This document shows positions 49,901 to 61,803 of a DNA stretch of 64,000 bases, piece after piece. Position 1 is the stretch's first letter. Each line of letters starts with the position of its first letter. The position numbers were made by a program, and so were the translations under genes. This DNA comes from Dasyornis broadbenti (Eukaryota; Chordata; Aves; Passeriformes; Dasyornithidae), in the NCBI GenBank assembly GCA_013397935.1, contig VZRN01000794.1, positions 2,362,192 to 2,426,191 of the forward strand, given 5' to 3'. The notes below the pieces were generated by a model that saw only the letters and a program-made list of their open reading frames with translations, was not told the origin of the DNA and made no database searches.

Positions 49901-52900
49901 CAAAACTCGTGACAGGCGTTCAGGTAAATTCTCTTACAGTTCCAGACATCGACGACAGTTCAAAAAATTAATTTAACTTCAAGATACAGAGCTTGGTTTG
50001 ACTTCCCAACTCAGGCTCCAAGCTCAAACAGCATCAGACTGTGGGTTTAACAGATCAGTGCAGTGATCAAGCTCCCCCAAACGCACGTGCTGGAGGAAAA
50101 AGTCGTGTGCTGCATGCAGGCAACTCCCCGGAGCTTTGTATGTACAGGCTGGCTGCAAAGCACCCAAAGATACATCACAAACATCACATATTCCACCCCA
50201 AAACTGACCTGCTGCTGGAGCCTCCCCCCTCCAAGTCCAGGACATGGTGCAGCTCCCAAGTAACCAAGGATTTGGGGAAAAAAACCCACCGAATTCTTAC
50301 ATTCTTTGCCAAATATCTTTATTTTGGACTTTAAAATCGTTTTCCCAAGGCTGAGTGAGGAGTAAAACATGGTAGTATTAAATTATGCAAATCTGAAAAA
50401 TAAATAATGTGGTTTTGCACATTGAGGGATGCCTTCTCTGCACAGGCAGAGATGGACACATGGTGCTGGTGTTCCCATTCCTAAGGCAGGTGTAGAAAAG
50501 CCTGATCACCTAAATCCTGGCAGCTCCACTTCAGCTGGCATTCCAGAAACTACAGCATTGAATTTGGGAAGAACACATTACTGGGAAGTCTCTCAGAGCT
50601 GCCAGTTTGGGTTTCCATCTGGAGAAGGAAAGGACACTTTGGGCACATTTATTGCTGTAATTTAAGTTTCAGCACCACCTTTGCACTTCCACGAACCAAA
50701 GCTTCAGGAATCTACCAGTCTTATGTGACCACTTACACCTTTCAAAACAACAATAAAACAAATATCCATGAGAAATGAGTATTTCTCCAGAACTAGGAAG
50801 CAATTTTGTCAATTAGCAAGGGATTTCAGATGAAAAATAAATCACCTTTTATTGACAAACATTATTGTACTCAGTTTGTTCCCTTTGAACAGAAACACTT
50901 CCAGGTGACCAATATTGTGTGAGCAAATACAAACCCATGAGTGTGGAGTGAAGTCACCTGGATGCAAAGCAATTCTCTTTCAGTCCCAAATGACCACCTT
51001 CAGTTATGGAAAAAAATAAAATAAGACATCTATTAATGCATTTATTTCATGGTTTACTGTAGGCATGTAGGAAAAGAATTCCTATTTGCCAGCAGGACAG
51101 GCATGGATTACTGCAGCTTTTTCCTAAGCAGGGCAGTTGAAAATCCAGGGAAATATATACCAAGAGACTTGGTAACAGACAAGGGAAAACCCTTAAGAAA
51201 TTCCAGTGCAAACCAGCTTGCAGTGGTTAGTAAAAACATTAATGCTTTCGACTCTGTCTGCATTAAAACGCTGAACTGAAAACAGGTAGATTTTAAATTT
51301 TGCTTTTTAAGATTTAAACCTTGAAGAGCCAAAGCCATGTATCAAGAGATTTCAGGCACCTCACTTCAAGAAAACTGAATAAAGAAATAAAAAGGGTTTC
51401 AGGACCAGATTTAAAAATTGAGCCTTTCAGCCCAAATGTTCAAAAGTCATTTAGGGAAAACCAGATAGGGGAGGTCCCTCCACACTATGAAACATGGACC
51501 AAAAAGGGACTTGGGGGAAAACTGAGGGATTTAAGAGCTTTTAAAGCCGGTTCTCTAATGTGGATGCAAAATAAGTAATTTTAAATGCACCACCTAGCAT
51601 TTTTATATCACTTTTTCTACATCATTAAGTAAGAAAAAAGTGTTTGAGGCTGTGATGGAAACAGCACAAGGACCTTTTGAAACTCATAAACCTCTTTTAG
51701 CCACAGAAAAACTCAATATCATTCCTAGAGGCTCCAAGTAATTTACTATGAAATCTGCACGCCAACACAGGGAAACCAAACAGGTTCTCCACAGTAAATT
51801 GTGGTGGCTGAGGGCTGACCTAGGAAAATGCTTAAAATTTACTGTTAGCAGATAATACTGCATAACTGGCAGATAATACCTTTCAAGAGCATATTTTAAT
51901 CAAGAGCTTTTTAAAACTTTTGATTTTGGGGGGTATTTTATCTGTATATCTGTAGAGAGGCACAAAAATACAGAGATGGATATGGATGAGGTTGTCCTGC
52001 ATATTCTCACTCCCAATTTGAGCACGTTCAGAGAATCAAAACTTAGGCAGCAATTATTACTGCAGGTGGAACGCTGAGACTGGAAAGAGAAAATCTGCAT
52101 TCCCTCCCTTCCAGCAAGGCTGTAAATGTTCAAATCACCTTTCAAACAAAGGGCACCTGAAATGCAAGGCCAGCATTCTGTACAACCCAGAAAAATTAAC
52201 AGCACAGACTTTCCCGACCCTCGGCAGGCAGCGGAGCCACTCATGCAAGGGAGAACCCCTGCTGGAAAAGCAAATAGGAAATGCCTTGGAAAAGGGACAG
52301 GCTACACTTGTGCTCCCCTCAGCCCTCCACAGGGTAATGAAATCACAATCTGTAGTACTACAGGGGGATTTTGCATCGAAATTTAATGGGGGAGGATTGA
52401 AATTAGGGTCCTTGATGGCCCACATCAAGCTTCTAAAAGGAGCTGAGTTTTGACACCTTTGAATTTAAATGGCTGTTTAGGTCTCTGATGGAAATTGGGA
52501 TGCTGCTCTCCCTCATCTCAGCCTGCCTTACTAAGACAAACTCAGTGTTGATAAGGCACTGCTCCTTCTCTCACACAAATCCCAGTGTGAAAGAACATGA
52601 GGGGGTAAATAATAATTCTCTATAAAAAGTGATTATTAAGCATTGGCTCAGTTGATGAGGTTGGGGTTGTACACTTGGTACTTGCCCACCAAAACCTTGC
52701 CAATTCTCCAATTCTCTTTCCCTCTCTCACTCTGCCTCTTTTCTTCACCTGCTTCTCCCACCCAGATTTTCCCTCCTTTTGTAGTCAAGTGAGCTCAAGC
52801 ACCTCCTAAAACATTCCCTGCCACCCTCTCCATCCATACCCCTTCTCCTTACTAACTCCATGTCACCCAAGGACAGAGTTCTCAGAGCTTAGTTTTGTGT

Positions 52901-53645
52901 CCCACAAGTACTAAGCATTAATCTAACACCAGCAAAACTATCAAAGAAATTAAAGCTAGAAATACCCCAGGACCCATTTTTGATTAAAAGACTGCATACA
53001 CCCACTGAGGGCATATTACCAAGTTGTTTATTTTTCCCTAACTTCCCCTATGGATTTCATTAAGGTCACAAAGATACAGGGCAAACTCGAAGTGTTTATA
53101 GATATTTTCCTCTTTTCACTTACTAATATTGAACGAACTCCCCTTTGGTTTCTAGTTCTTTTTCCTACAAACCATTTTATGGACTATGGCAACTAAATAT
53201 GTTCTTCCTAACATATTCTTTAATACAGTTCATTCTACATAATTCCATAACTTGAAAAACGAGTTTGCAAATGTGACCTTCTCCAAACCTACACACCTTC
53301 AAATATGTGTTGTTTCCCCACAGTATTTGGCCAGAGAATCAAACTAACTTTGTGACCTCAAGGGGAAAGCACCATTTTCCAGCAGATCCAGTTCTATCAC
53401 AGTCTCATCAAGCTGCAAAATAAGACAGAAGCCTCAGAGGACACCGTGAAACCAGGAGGGCAGGGAGACTCACATTTGAGCTTTGCTCAAAGCAATTCCT
53501 GTTAATAGAGCCAGGTATTAATGGTTACTCTGAGGACTGTTCTCTCCACAAGCCAAATTCTAGTGTTCTGAAGTAAATCCTTCAGGCTGAGGATCAAGGA
53601 GAGCATTCAGGATTATTTATTAGAGAAGCAGGGAGAAGAGGTGAG

Positions 53646-53651
53646 CATGCA
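53646..53651 (-). promoter_or_regulatory. MICU1: RBFOX-type TGCATG motif downstream of microexon
   Basis: Plus-strand catgca is TGCATG on the transcribed-sense strand, 80 bases past the microexon donor. (U)GCAUG is the RBFOX binding element, which promotes inclusion of an upstream exon in muscle and brain. The function is inferred. Confidence 0.5.
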
Positions 53652-53711
53652 CTGTCCCTTTTCCATGAAAAGTGCGTATTATGAGGTCTGAAGCACAAAC
53701 TAATCAAAGCA

Positions 53712-53716
53712 CATGC
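53712..53716 (-). promoter_or_regulatory. MICU1: GCATG motif downstream of microexon
   Basis: Plus-strand catgc is GCATG on the sense strand, 15 bases past the microexon. It is the five-base core of the RBFOX element and a second candidate site on the same side of the exon. Confidence 0.42.
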
Positions 53717-53730
53717 TGTCTGCTTTGTAC

Positions 53731-53742
53731 CTGCCAGAAATC
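53731..53742 (-). CDS. MICU1: MICU1 alternative 12-base microexon (Asp-Phe-Trp-Gln)
   Basis: On the minus strand the 12 bases GAT TTC TGG CAG are flanked by CCCCTCCCACCAG upstream and GTACAAAG downstream. A long pyrimidine tract and a branch-point-like TTCTAACC precede the acceptor. The exon sits between the exon ending YDGK and the exon starting KLSQ, both at phase 0, so it inserts DFWQ without changing the frame. Mammals have a skeletal-muscle isoform, MICU1.1, made by a 12-base microexon encoding EFWQ at this point, which makes uniporter gating more calcium-sensitive. The bird version differs only by Asp for Glu. Splicing into RNA is inferred from site quality, position and homology. Confidence 0.87.
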
Positions 53743-56700
53743 CTGGTGGGAGGGGAGAGGGTTAGAAAAGGGAAGAAAACGAGGGAATGCTTGGTTACAC
53801 CAAAAAAAACCACAAGCCAGAATTAGAATAAAGACAAGTATTAGAGATACTGGCAGCTGGAAGAAACACCCACCAGGTTCCTAGAAACCAGAGCAAAAGA
53901 GGACAAAGAGCAACCAGAAGATTTTAGTAGGTGCCCTGTGGAAATGAGCAGCAGAATTAGGGATACAAAAAGGTAACAGCAAGTAGAGTTTTGTCAAAGT
54001 CGAAATACACCACAACTGTTTGGTAGAAGAGGTAGGAAAGGAAGACACTTGCTCTGTACCTAAAGCAGCCCAGGGATGTTTGTGCATTGTGTTAGAAGCA
54101 ATTAAGTATTTTCTTTGATAAAATCCAGTTTTATTAAAAACAAACCAAGAGAAGAATTTGCACAGCTCAGTGTCCACACAAGTCCCAGCAAACAGGGAAA
54201 CATCAGAACTAACTGGAGCTGACAGGAAGGTCAGGTTTGGCTGGGAAGGGAAAGCCAACAAGCAAAGAAACCAACCAACATGGACATGGTGTCAGTAAAG
54301 AAACCCAAGAAGAGAAAAACCTTAGCTCAGCTTTGCTGATTTTCTGCAATAAACTGCATCTCTGCTTGCTTCCACAAAGCCACAGGCAAGGATTTTGTCC
54401 CACCACTTCCTTACGACGCTTAGGGATAGCAGAGCAATGTTCATACAGATCAGTGCATGGTTGTCATCCATGTAAGAAGATGCCTCCTGGTTATTATGCA
54501 AATACTACCTGTGCCAAGATCAGAGGGTGAAGGATTTAAAAGCAGGGAATCTTGAGTTGGACAGTGACATTTCACACAGATTATGGACTGGGATGGCTTC
54601 AAGGTATCTCCAAGCAAGCCATAATCCAGCCTCAACAGCTCCAACTGCAGATGCTGGGGACACATTCAATTCCAACTCTGCCACAACAGACACTGGCAAG
54701 ACCTCACACAGTAGGATTGAGAGGACTCCTCACCTGTTTTCATTGCATTTCACCTGGAGAGCATACCAAGTGTCCTTCCCAGCTAACGGGCTGTATACCA
54801 AGGGCACCTGCACTTTATGCTGCTCTTTACTGAATTGTGACACTGGCTTTTGGTAAGGCAACATTTAGAGTTCCATTTTTGGAATTAAGGCTTCAGAAGC
54901 ATTTAAACATCACAGGAGCTCAGACCCAGTGCTTGGCTCCTGCATGACAGCAGGACTTCAAGCCTGTCTCAACTTGCTGCTAGTTCGGGTCTACAGCAAC
55001 TCCTCCCACTCTGGAAGGAGCCCTATGCTCCAGTGAAAGCCCATCCACAGAGCAAAGGACCCCAGAAATTCTAACTAATAAATCAAGGCTCCTTTCCTTC
55101 CCACTTTTTCAAACCTAACAGCAAGATCCTTCAATCCACCAGAAAAGGATGGTTCATCTACCTCCAGTCTTCTCCTTGGGGATCCTCCCCGAGCACATTT
55201 TTCAAACTCCTCTGCTCCTGACATGCTCTTTAAATCATCTGGAAAGAAATCTGCCTCCTGAGCTGACTCCCACAAGTGTTCTTTAATGGACACACACCTT
55301 CAGGTCAGGGCAGCTGAAAATATTCATTGCATCGGTCCATGATATGACCCTGCATTATACAGTGGAAGTGAATTCCAGATGTTTTACTGGCCCTTAGAGA
55401 CACTGTCTGAAGTATTTTCCTTGTCCTTCACCTTGCTTGGCATTACTTTACGGCATCCCCAAACATCTAGAGATGTAAACATAAGTGCTGGCAGGAAATA
55501 CTTAAGTCATAAATTTAATTAGAGGGCACTGAAAGCCTCTCTAATTACTTACTGCAGGAGGGGAAGCTGTTGCCGGTAGCTCGAAGGCTTTTGCTCTTAT
55601 TGAGCAGTAGCAAGGAATTCTCCCCACAGGAGGAAAAAAAAGAGCAAGTCAAGTGTATCCTAATTAAACTAATAACCATCTAGAGTGGGGCTTTTATTTC
55701 CTAAATAGGATAGAGCTCTCTTAAAAGCACTCCAGCTCACCTTCACCTTTCCACTGGACGCACTGCTGGAATCTCAGCTGGGAGACACCTGGCAGCTCTT
55801 GTGCTGGCTCACCAGGGTGATGACAGGGTGGATATGCAGCTCAGAATTCAGAGCAATAACAGGAACAGCATTGTTTCTTTATTTCTTTGAGAGATGAAGC
55901 TCGTCAATCATTAATGCACAAGCAAAAAAATACTCCCATCAATAAACAGACAAGGCATGAAAAAAGAAAACTTTAAACAAAGTCTGCACGACAACTTACG
56001 TAACATTAAAGAAGCTTATGCCATGTTAGACATGCTAAGAAATCTATACTACTTAGTGAAAGCATATTCATCACTAAAACATGAGCTGTTTCTCCTACAG
56101 ATGGCTTAAAAATGCATTTGCTTTCCCACTGCCAAATGCAAGAGGGAAGAGACAGTGGAAACACAGCACACAGACAATCATGGTCTGGGAACCTCCACAC
56201 CACAGCACCCTGAGACTGTGTCTGTTCTCACATCAGCCTTTTGCTCAGGCTCCATATGAAATGTCTACAAGCTGATTAATACCTTTTTTCTGCTCTGAAT
56301 GAATAGTAATCAGTGCCTCTTTGCCCCTACTTTGCAGACCTTGCTTCCCCAGGGAAGAAACCACTACTCTTAGACAAAAACGGAGCCACAGGTTGCTTCC
56401 CTGTACACACTCAGCCCAAAAGCATGAGCCCCTGCTGGCACACACATCTGACCAAAGATTTGTGCTGGATGAGTGTCTCCAGGGTTTTTGGTCTTGCATG
56501 AGTGAAGAAAAAGCATTTAGGCTCAAATTACAGAAGCATTGTTGCCATTAAAAAGGCAGTAACATTTACCTCCCTCTCCAGTAACTCTGTAAATCAGCAG
56601 TAGGAAGAAGAGGGGCAGGAAGAAGGGGAAAAAAGTGGATATTTTCACCATTGCATTCAGTCACATCCACAGCAAGCAGGCTCAGAAACCTGACACAGCC

Positions 56701-59396
56701 ACAAAACAGAGGCACATCACTCCCCAAAATCCTTTGGCAACATCAGTCCTGATCACCCCACAACAGCCAGTTAGCTGTTTTGATTTACCTAAATAAAATG
56801 GGAAAGGAGCAGCTCATACATCATCTCACTAATGCTGCAGCATTTAGATCTCAAACACACACGCTCAAAATTCACACTGATGCTCCAAACACTGTCCTGG
56901 AATATGTAATTAAAATACAACTGCACAGACATTTTAACTGAATCTCCTTCTAAATTACTACTTGCATGCAACCCTGCTTGCAATCTTTGCTTGGAACTAA
57001 AAATCAATCCTCTCTCCCACTGTTCAGCCAGATCTGGCCTGTGGATTGTCAGTGCTTTTGAGTAGCACAGCTTGCTTGTGTCTGACTGTTCACAAACTCC
57101 TTTCTCCTTAAAAAGGGAGAGGAAATTTCCAATGATCAGGTCTATTTTTGACCAGCAAAATTCCTATTACCTGTGTGTGACATCCACAGGGATGCTTAGG
57201 GGAACAGTGATGACCCTCTCACCCTTCTGATTGAGCTCAGCAGCTCCTCCAGCACACAAAGGCAAATCCCCTCCAGGTAGAGGCTGCTTTGATAATCCAA
57301 GAGGAATGTGTGGCTGGAACCAGGCACAGAGGGAGAGATGCAAAAGGATTTTATCACTATGCAAGTGAAACTCAGAATGAGTGAGGTCAGCTCTGCAGCA
57401 CCTCAGTTGTGCTTGGCTGAGTAAAAGCAGTGCTATTTTTTTAAAACTGAAACCCAAAGCAAGCTACAAAACAAGAACAAGTTGCTGTCAGATCAATCGA
57501 CTGTCAGCTTCCTTCATTACCAAGGGAGAGCCAAGGCCAGCTCATTTTATCATCTCACCTGGACATTACCGCTGCCCTAATAGCCATGGCCAGATGTAGC
57601 CAGTCCCAAGGTATCTTTAAGCAGACAGCCAAGCAAACAAGAACCTCTATTTCTTCATTTTCAGAGCACACTGCTTCCAGGGTGTTATTAGGCTGCAGAA
57701 AAATCAGGTCCCAGGAGAAGATAATAATATAGCAAAGTCCATTGCAGTCCCCTAAATCTGCTGCCTCACTTTCAGGCAATCAAACTACAGCACGGAGACA
57801 TCCAAGTGCAGCAGCAACATCTGTAAGTTACATAAAAAGCTGTTTCAGTCTACTACAGGTCAGAGCCCTCGCTGTTGAGGGGCAAAAGAACAGAAAGTTG
57901 AGTTCAAAGGGATTGCCTTTGGATCTTTTATCCAGAGTGCTGGGAATTGCCTGCAGAGTGCTCAGGAACAGAGGAGCGATTAGGAAAAATAGTGTGGGCT
58001 TCAGCACTTCTTCCCTACAAACAAATCTTGTTTACGTAAAGCCTAAGGGATGAGGGTGATAGCTTGACAAGACAAAATGATGAAAGTGAACGGATGCAAA
58101 ACAGACTGTCATGAAACCAGAGGGAGAAACACTGGGTATTTTGCAAAGAATATACATCCTTCGTTTGGTTGGGTTGTTTTTTTTTAAAATCACAAAAAGC
58201 AGATATCACATTTGTGGCAGAGAGGAAAAGAAAACAGGTGTTCACGACACGCTTTGGAGCTTTATGTATCAAAACTAACTGCCAAAATCCACCTCCCAGT
58301 TGTCTGTTTTCCAGCAAAGCCCTGCTCTGCTGCCTGGGCAACCAGCACACTCGTCCACTGCTGATGACAGAGACCCCAGGTAGTCGATCATCTTGTTGTT
58401 ACCTGTCCCTGCTAAACACAAAACAGGGAATTGCACATGTTCAGCCCACACTGTGTTTATATAAAGCTTTAAATGCCTTTTTTTTACCCTCAGTGTTGAG
58501 GCTTTCTGGAAACGCCTGACACTCGGTATCAGGTGCACCCTGCAGCAATAAGGGGCGAGATGCTGATGTCCCTTTGAAAGCTTTACTTTAAGCTTTATTT
58601 TCAGACGATGCAGGTGAAAACGCTGCTAAAAGCTAGAGGACCATGGTGTGCCCATGGTGATATGATGGAAAATTAACCAACCTGCTGTTATCTGCATCAA
58701 GGAGTCCATCTGAGCTGCCAGTCCTGGGGCAGAGCTGCCTTTACCACACCAGTGGGATTCACAGTGCGGATAATTAGGTCTGTGATATCCATAATAACAG
58801 GTGGGATGCTACATGGCTCCACTTTCACAGGGAGACAAAACTAGATCAGAACTTAGCTAAGATATTACCAGCACCTCTCCTAACAGCACAAACACCCAGA
58901 ACAGTCACGCACTGCTGCAGGAAGGGCCTGGGGTTCAAAAGAGGAACAGAAAAATGCTCTTTGATGGGGGGAGATACATGGTTAGGAAGCAGAAAAAAAC
59001 GTAAGAGCACCTCCTTCCTTTAGGAATCTGGAGATGAGGCTGGAAGGGAAAGGTCCAGTGAGTTTCCCCTGAAATGGTTTAACTTGTGGGGTTCTCACAC
59101 AGTCAGGAAGCATCAGCAAAGAACCATGACAACAACCCGTGATTTCCCGGCCCACCAAAATATAGGAAGTGGTAATATTTTGTCTGTAAACATTAAAATA
59201 AAGTTCCTTTGTAGAAACAATCTTTCTGTCATTACAGAAAAAGCACTGCAATGCTACTGAGCAACAAAAAGCTCAGAAGAGAACACTTCACACACTTCAT
59301 TTAACTTACACCCTCACACAGGTAATAATCAAAGGATTGGATTCTAGGTTAAAAAAGCCATTAAATAAAATACATTTAACAGTCTAATGTGCTTAC
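53743..59396 (-). other. MICU1: MICU1 intron upstream of the microexon
   Basis: This is a 5,654-base intron with a strong GTAAGC donor and the pyrimidine-rich microexon acceptor. It has no CR1 copy. A 72-codon sense-strand open frame at 55075-55293 was noted but not accepted as an exon. Confidence 0.85.
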
Positions 59397-59440
59397 CTTG
59401 CCATCATAGCGTTTCACTATGAACTGGTCCAGGCCCAGGT
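59397..59440 (-). CDS. MICU1: MICU1 exon ending in YDGK, before the microexon
   Basis: The 44-base exon encodes (H)LGLDQFIVKRYDGK. The human counterpart is HLGLDQYIIKRFDGK, with only conservative changes. The first two bases (AC) complete a His codon if the upstream exon ends in C. The acceptor is strong (TTTCCTCTTGCAG|ACC) and so is the donor (GGCAAG|GTAAGC). It is the most 5' MICU1 exon in the window. The preceding human-like segments (the VFMTPEDFV region and earlier) were searched for up to base 64,000 and not found. Confidence 0.95.
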
Positions 59441-61170
59441 CTGCAAGAGGAAAGAACAAAGATACTTATAAAAACATAGCTCTTCTGTGTAAAAATAAGT
59501 ATTGTGCTTTCTGCTTGAAAGGACTGGAAGGTAAAATGCAGAGTCTGAATAACATCTGTAGAAACTGTAAGGAACAGAAGGAAAATTTTATTTGGTTTCG
59601 TACATTTTGTACTTTGCATTTTGAACATAAAAATCCCAACAAACTCAAGGAGGCAGAGAAGAAAAGCTCCTTTTATAGCAGGGCCAGCAAGAGCTCAGCA
59701 ACGAGCACCTCTCAGGAGCCTAAAATACCCACCCCAGAGCAGATCCCTGCACCATTACCAGGCAAACATTTCTCACCAGTGGCTCTTGGTGATTTTAGTA
59801 CCACCTATAGAATGGCTCACAAACGGGAAAACAAAGACTTGTTCCCACAGTTAACTGGGATATGCCCAAATAAATCCAAAGCTCCTTCATATTTGAGTGT
59901 AAAATAAATAGATTTTTAAAGGAGATAAGTTGAAGATGCACTTGTAGGAAGTGGAGCTCTTTCGCTGAATGGGAGAAAGGCAGGGAGAGGGATTATTTAT
60001 ACAAATGAAGTCTCTCTTACCTTAACAAAATGCTTTTTTTATGTTAAAGAGGGGAAAAAAATATCCCAGCCTTAGCTGAGTAAAGCCATAAAGCTCTCAT
60101 CTAACCCACCACACCCACCCAGGCTGCATCTAACACTGCTGACTGCACATATAAGCCAAATGACAAAAAAAAAATTCATCAGGAAGATTAACTATCTGAG
60201 CTTTGCAATCCAAAGTCAGGAAGATGCATCCTGAAAAAAGATTAAGCAGAACTCAAGCCAGGCATTTCCAGTAAAACTCAGGAGAGTGCAGGCCGATTTT
60301 TGGTGCTCTGAGGAATAAAACCCCTCTGCAGAGCGACGTCCCATGCATTTTCTGCCACTGTTTATGGTAATTAGCACATCCTCATTTCAATTTAAATTAG
60401 AAAATAAGATGGAAAAACCCAAATAAAGCCTTCCCCATGCCTGCTTCATCACCTGCTTTTGAAAGAGGATAATGAAATCCTTCCTGTCTGCTGGAAAGTT
60501 TCATGGTATGATGCAGAAAATAGAATTATTCATTGCTCCAGGATGACCCCCTCACCCTTTGTGACCCAAAGCAGCTGCAACTCCACTGCCACCAATTTCA
60601 AAGGTCAAGGCAATTGTCGCAGGGCTTTCTGCACTTGTGAATATTCCAGCCAGAAAGCACCTTCTCAATATTTCGTGGGCCTGATAACAATGAAAATAGC
60701 ATATTCATACACATTTTCAGACTTCAATCTTCTGAATTTTCTCCTCCTCCAAGATGTGGGTAGAAATGCAATAAGCAGTGGTGCATTTAGAGGTAGGATT
60801 TTTATGATAAATATGGTTATTTTACCACAGATACTTGATGTGGTCAGAGCTCACCCCTGACCATCCATCTGGATGACGACTTAAGCCGAGCTTACATCCA
60901 TGTGTCATAATAAAGTAATTTCTCATGAACACCTCCTTTTCCCATGCCAGGAAATGCTGCTGAAAGACAGATCCCTGACAGCCTGACATTATATGTGTAC
61001 TTGTGGAAAGCCAAAAAAAGGACATGGATTAAAAATAGCAAGTGAAAGCACGTCTTAATGGCATCCCCTGCAACTGGACACTGAGAAAGCAAACAGGTTT
61101 CAATAGAGAGCCAAAGTGAATGGATGCCTGTGTAGATGAAGAGCAAGAAGAGATGAGCTGGTGTCATTTT

Positions 61171-61246
61171 ATGTATATATAAATACCATACATATTTCTA
61201 AATAAATAAAATAAATATTTATGTAATAAATAAATGTGTAAATAAT
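61171..61246. repeat. AT-rich (TAAA)n/(TA)n simple repeat
   Basis: Units such as tatatataaata and aataaataaaataaatat fill about 75 bases immediately before the CR1 copy. Confidence 0.85.
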
Positions 61247-61803
61247 GGCCCCATGGCTGTCCCAGCCACGGGGCAGCCACAAGCCCTGGGCAGTGACTGT
61301 CCCCCTGTCAGGGGCTCTGTCCTGTTCTGGGCCCTCTGGGCCAGAGAGCCCTGGAGGGGCTGGAGCATGTCCAGGGAAGGGAACAGAGCTGGGGAAGGGG
61401 ATGGAGCCCCAGGAGCAGCTGAGGGAGCTGGGAAAGGGGCTCAGGCTGGAGCAAAGGAGGCTCAGGGGGAACCTTGTGGCTCTGCACAGCTCCTGACAGG
61501 AGGGGGCAGCCGGGCGGGTCGGGCTCTGCTCCCAGGGAACAGGGACAGGACAAGGGGAAACGGCCTCAGGTTGTGCCGGGGAGGTTTAGATTGCATATTA
61601 GGAAAAATTCCTTCACCAAAGGGTGATCAAGCACTGGCACAGCTGCCCAGGGCAGTGGTGGAGTCACCATCCCCAGAGGGATTTAAAAGCTGAGTAGATG
61701 TGGCACTCGGGGACATGGTTGAGTGGTGGCCTTGGCAGTGCTGGGCCAATGGTTGAACTCAATCTTGAAAATCTTTGCCAACCCAGATGATTCTGCAATT
61801 CTA
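61247..61803 (+). mobile_element. CR1 LINE fragment, about 560 bases, different subfamily
   Basis: Plus-strand order: ctgttctgggccctctgggc, ctggagcatgtccagggaag, gagggagctgggaaaggggc, gaggtttagattgcatatta, gggacatggttgagtggtgg, gccttggcagtgctgggcca, ending with a cccagatgattctgcaattc tail. The gttgagtggtggccttggc block marks a CR1 lineage distinct from the copies with the ccatgggcagggacacc block. It is antisense to MICU1 and 5'-truncated. Confidence 0.95.

Larger units (their letters stand above)
46941..53730 (-). other. MICU1: MICU1 intron downstream of the microexon
   Basis: This 6,790-base intron has donor GTACAA after the microexon. Two GCATG motifs lie within about 90 bases of that donor. 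A short CA repeat is present near 47050. No CR1 or other gene was recognised. Confidence 0.85.

Noticed and set aside
58279..58290. GGATTTTGGCAG on the minus strand as an alternative microexon candidate
   Set aside because: It is followed by TTAG rather than GT and lacks a pyrimidine-rich acceptor; the candidate at 53731-53742 has both splice sites.
59419..59907. 162-codon plus-strand frame with several Cys and Lys
   Set aside because: It partly lies antisense to the MICU1 exon at 59397-59440 and has no family match; the Cys pairs look incidental.
61245..61693. Overlapping plus-strand frames of 83 and 146 codons
   Set aside because: They lie within the CR1 copy at 61247-61803, in its 3' part downstream of functional coding sequence.
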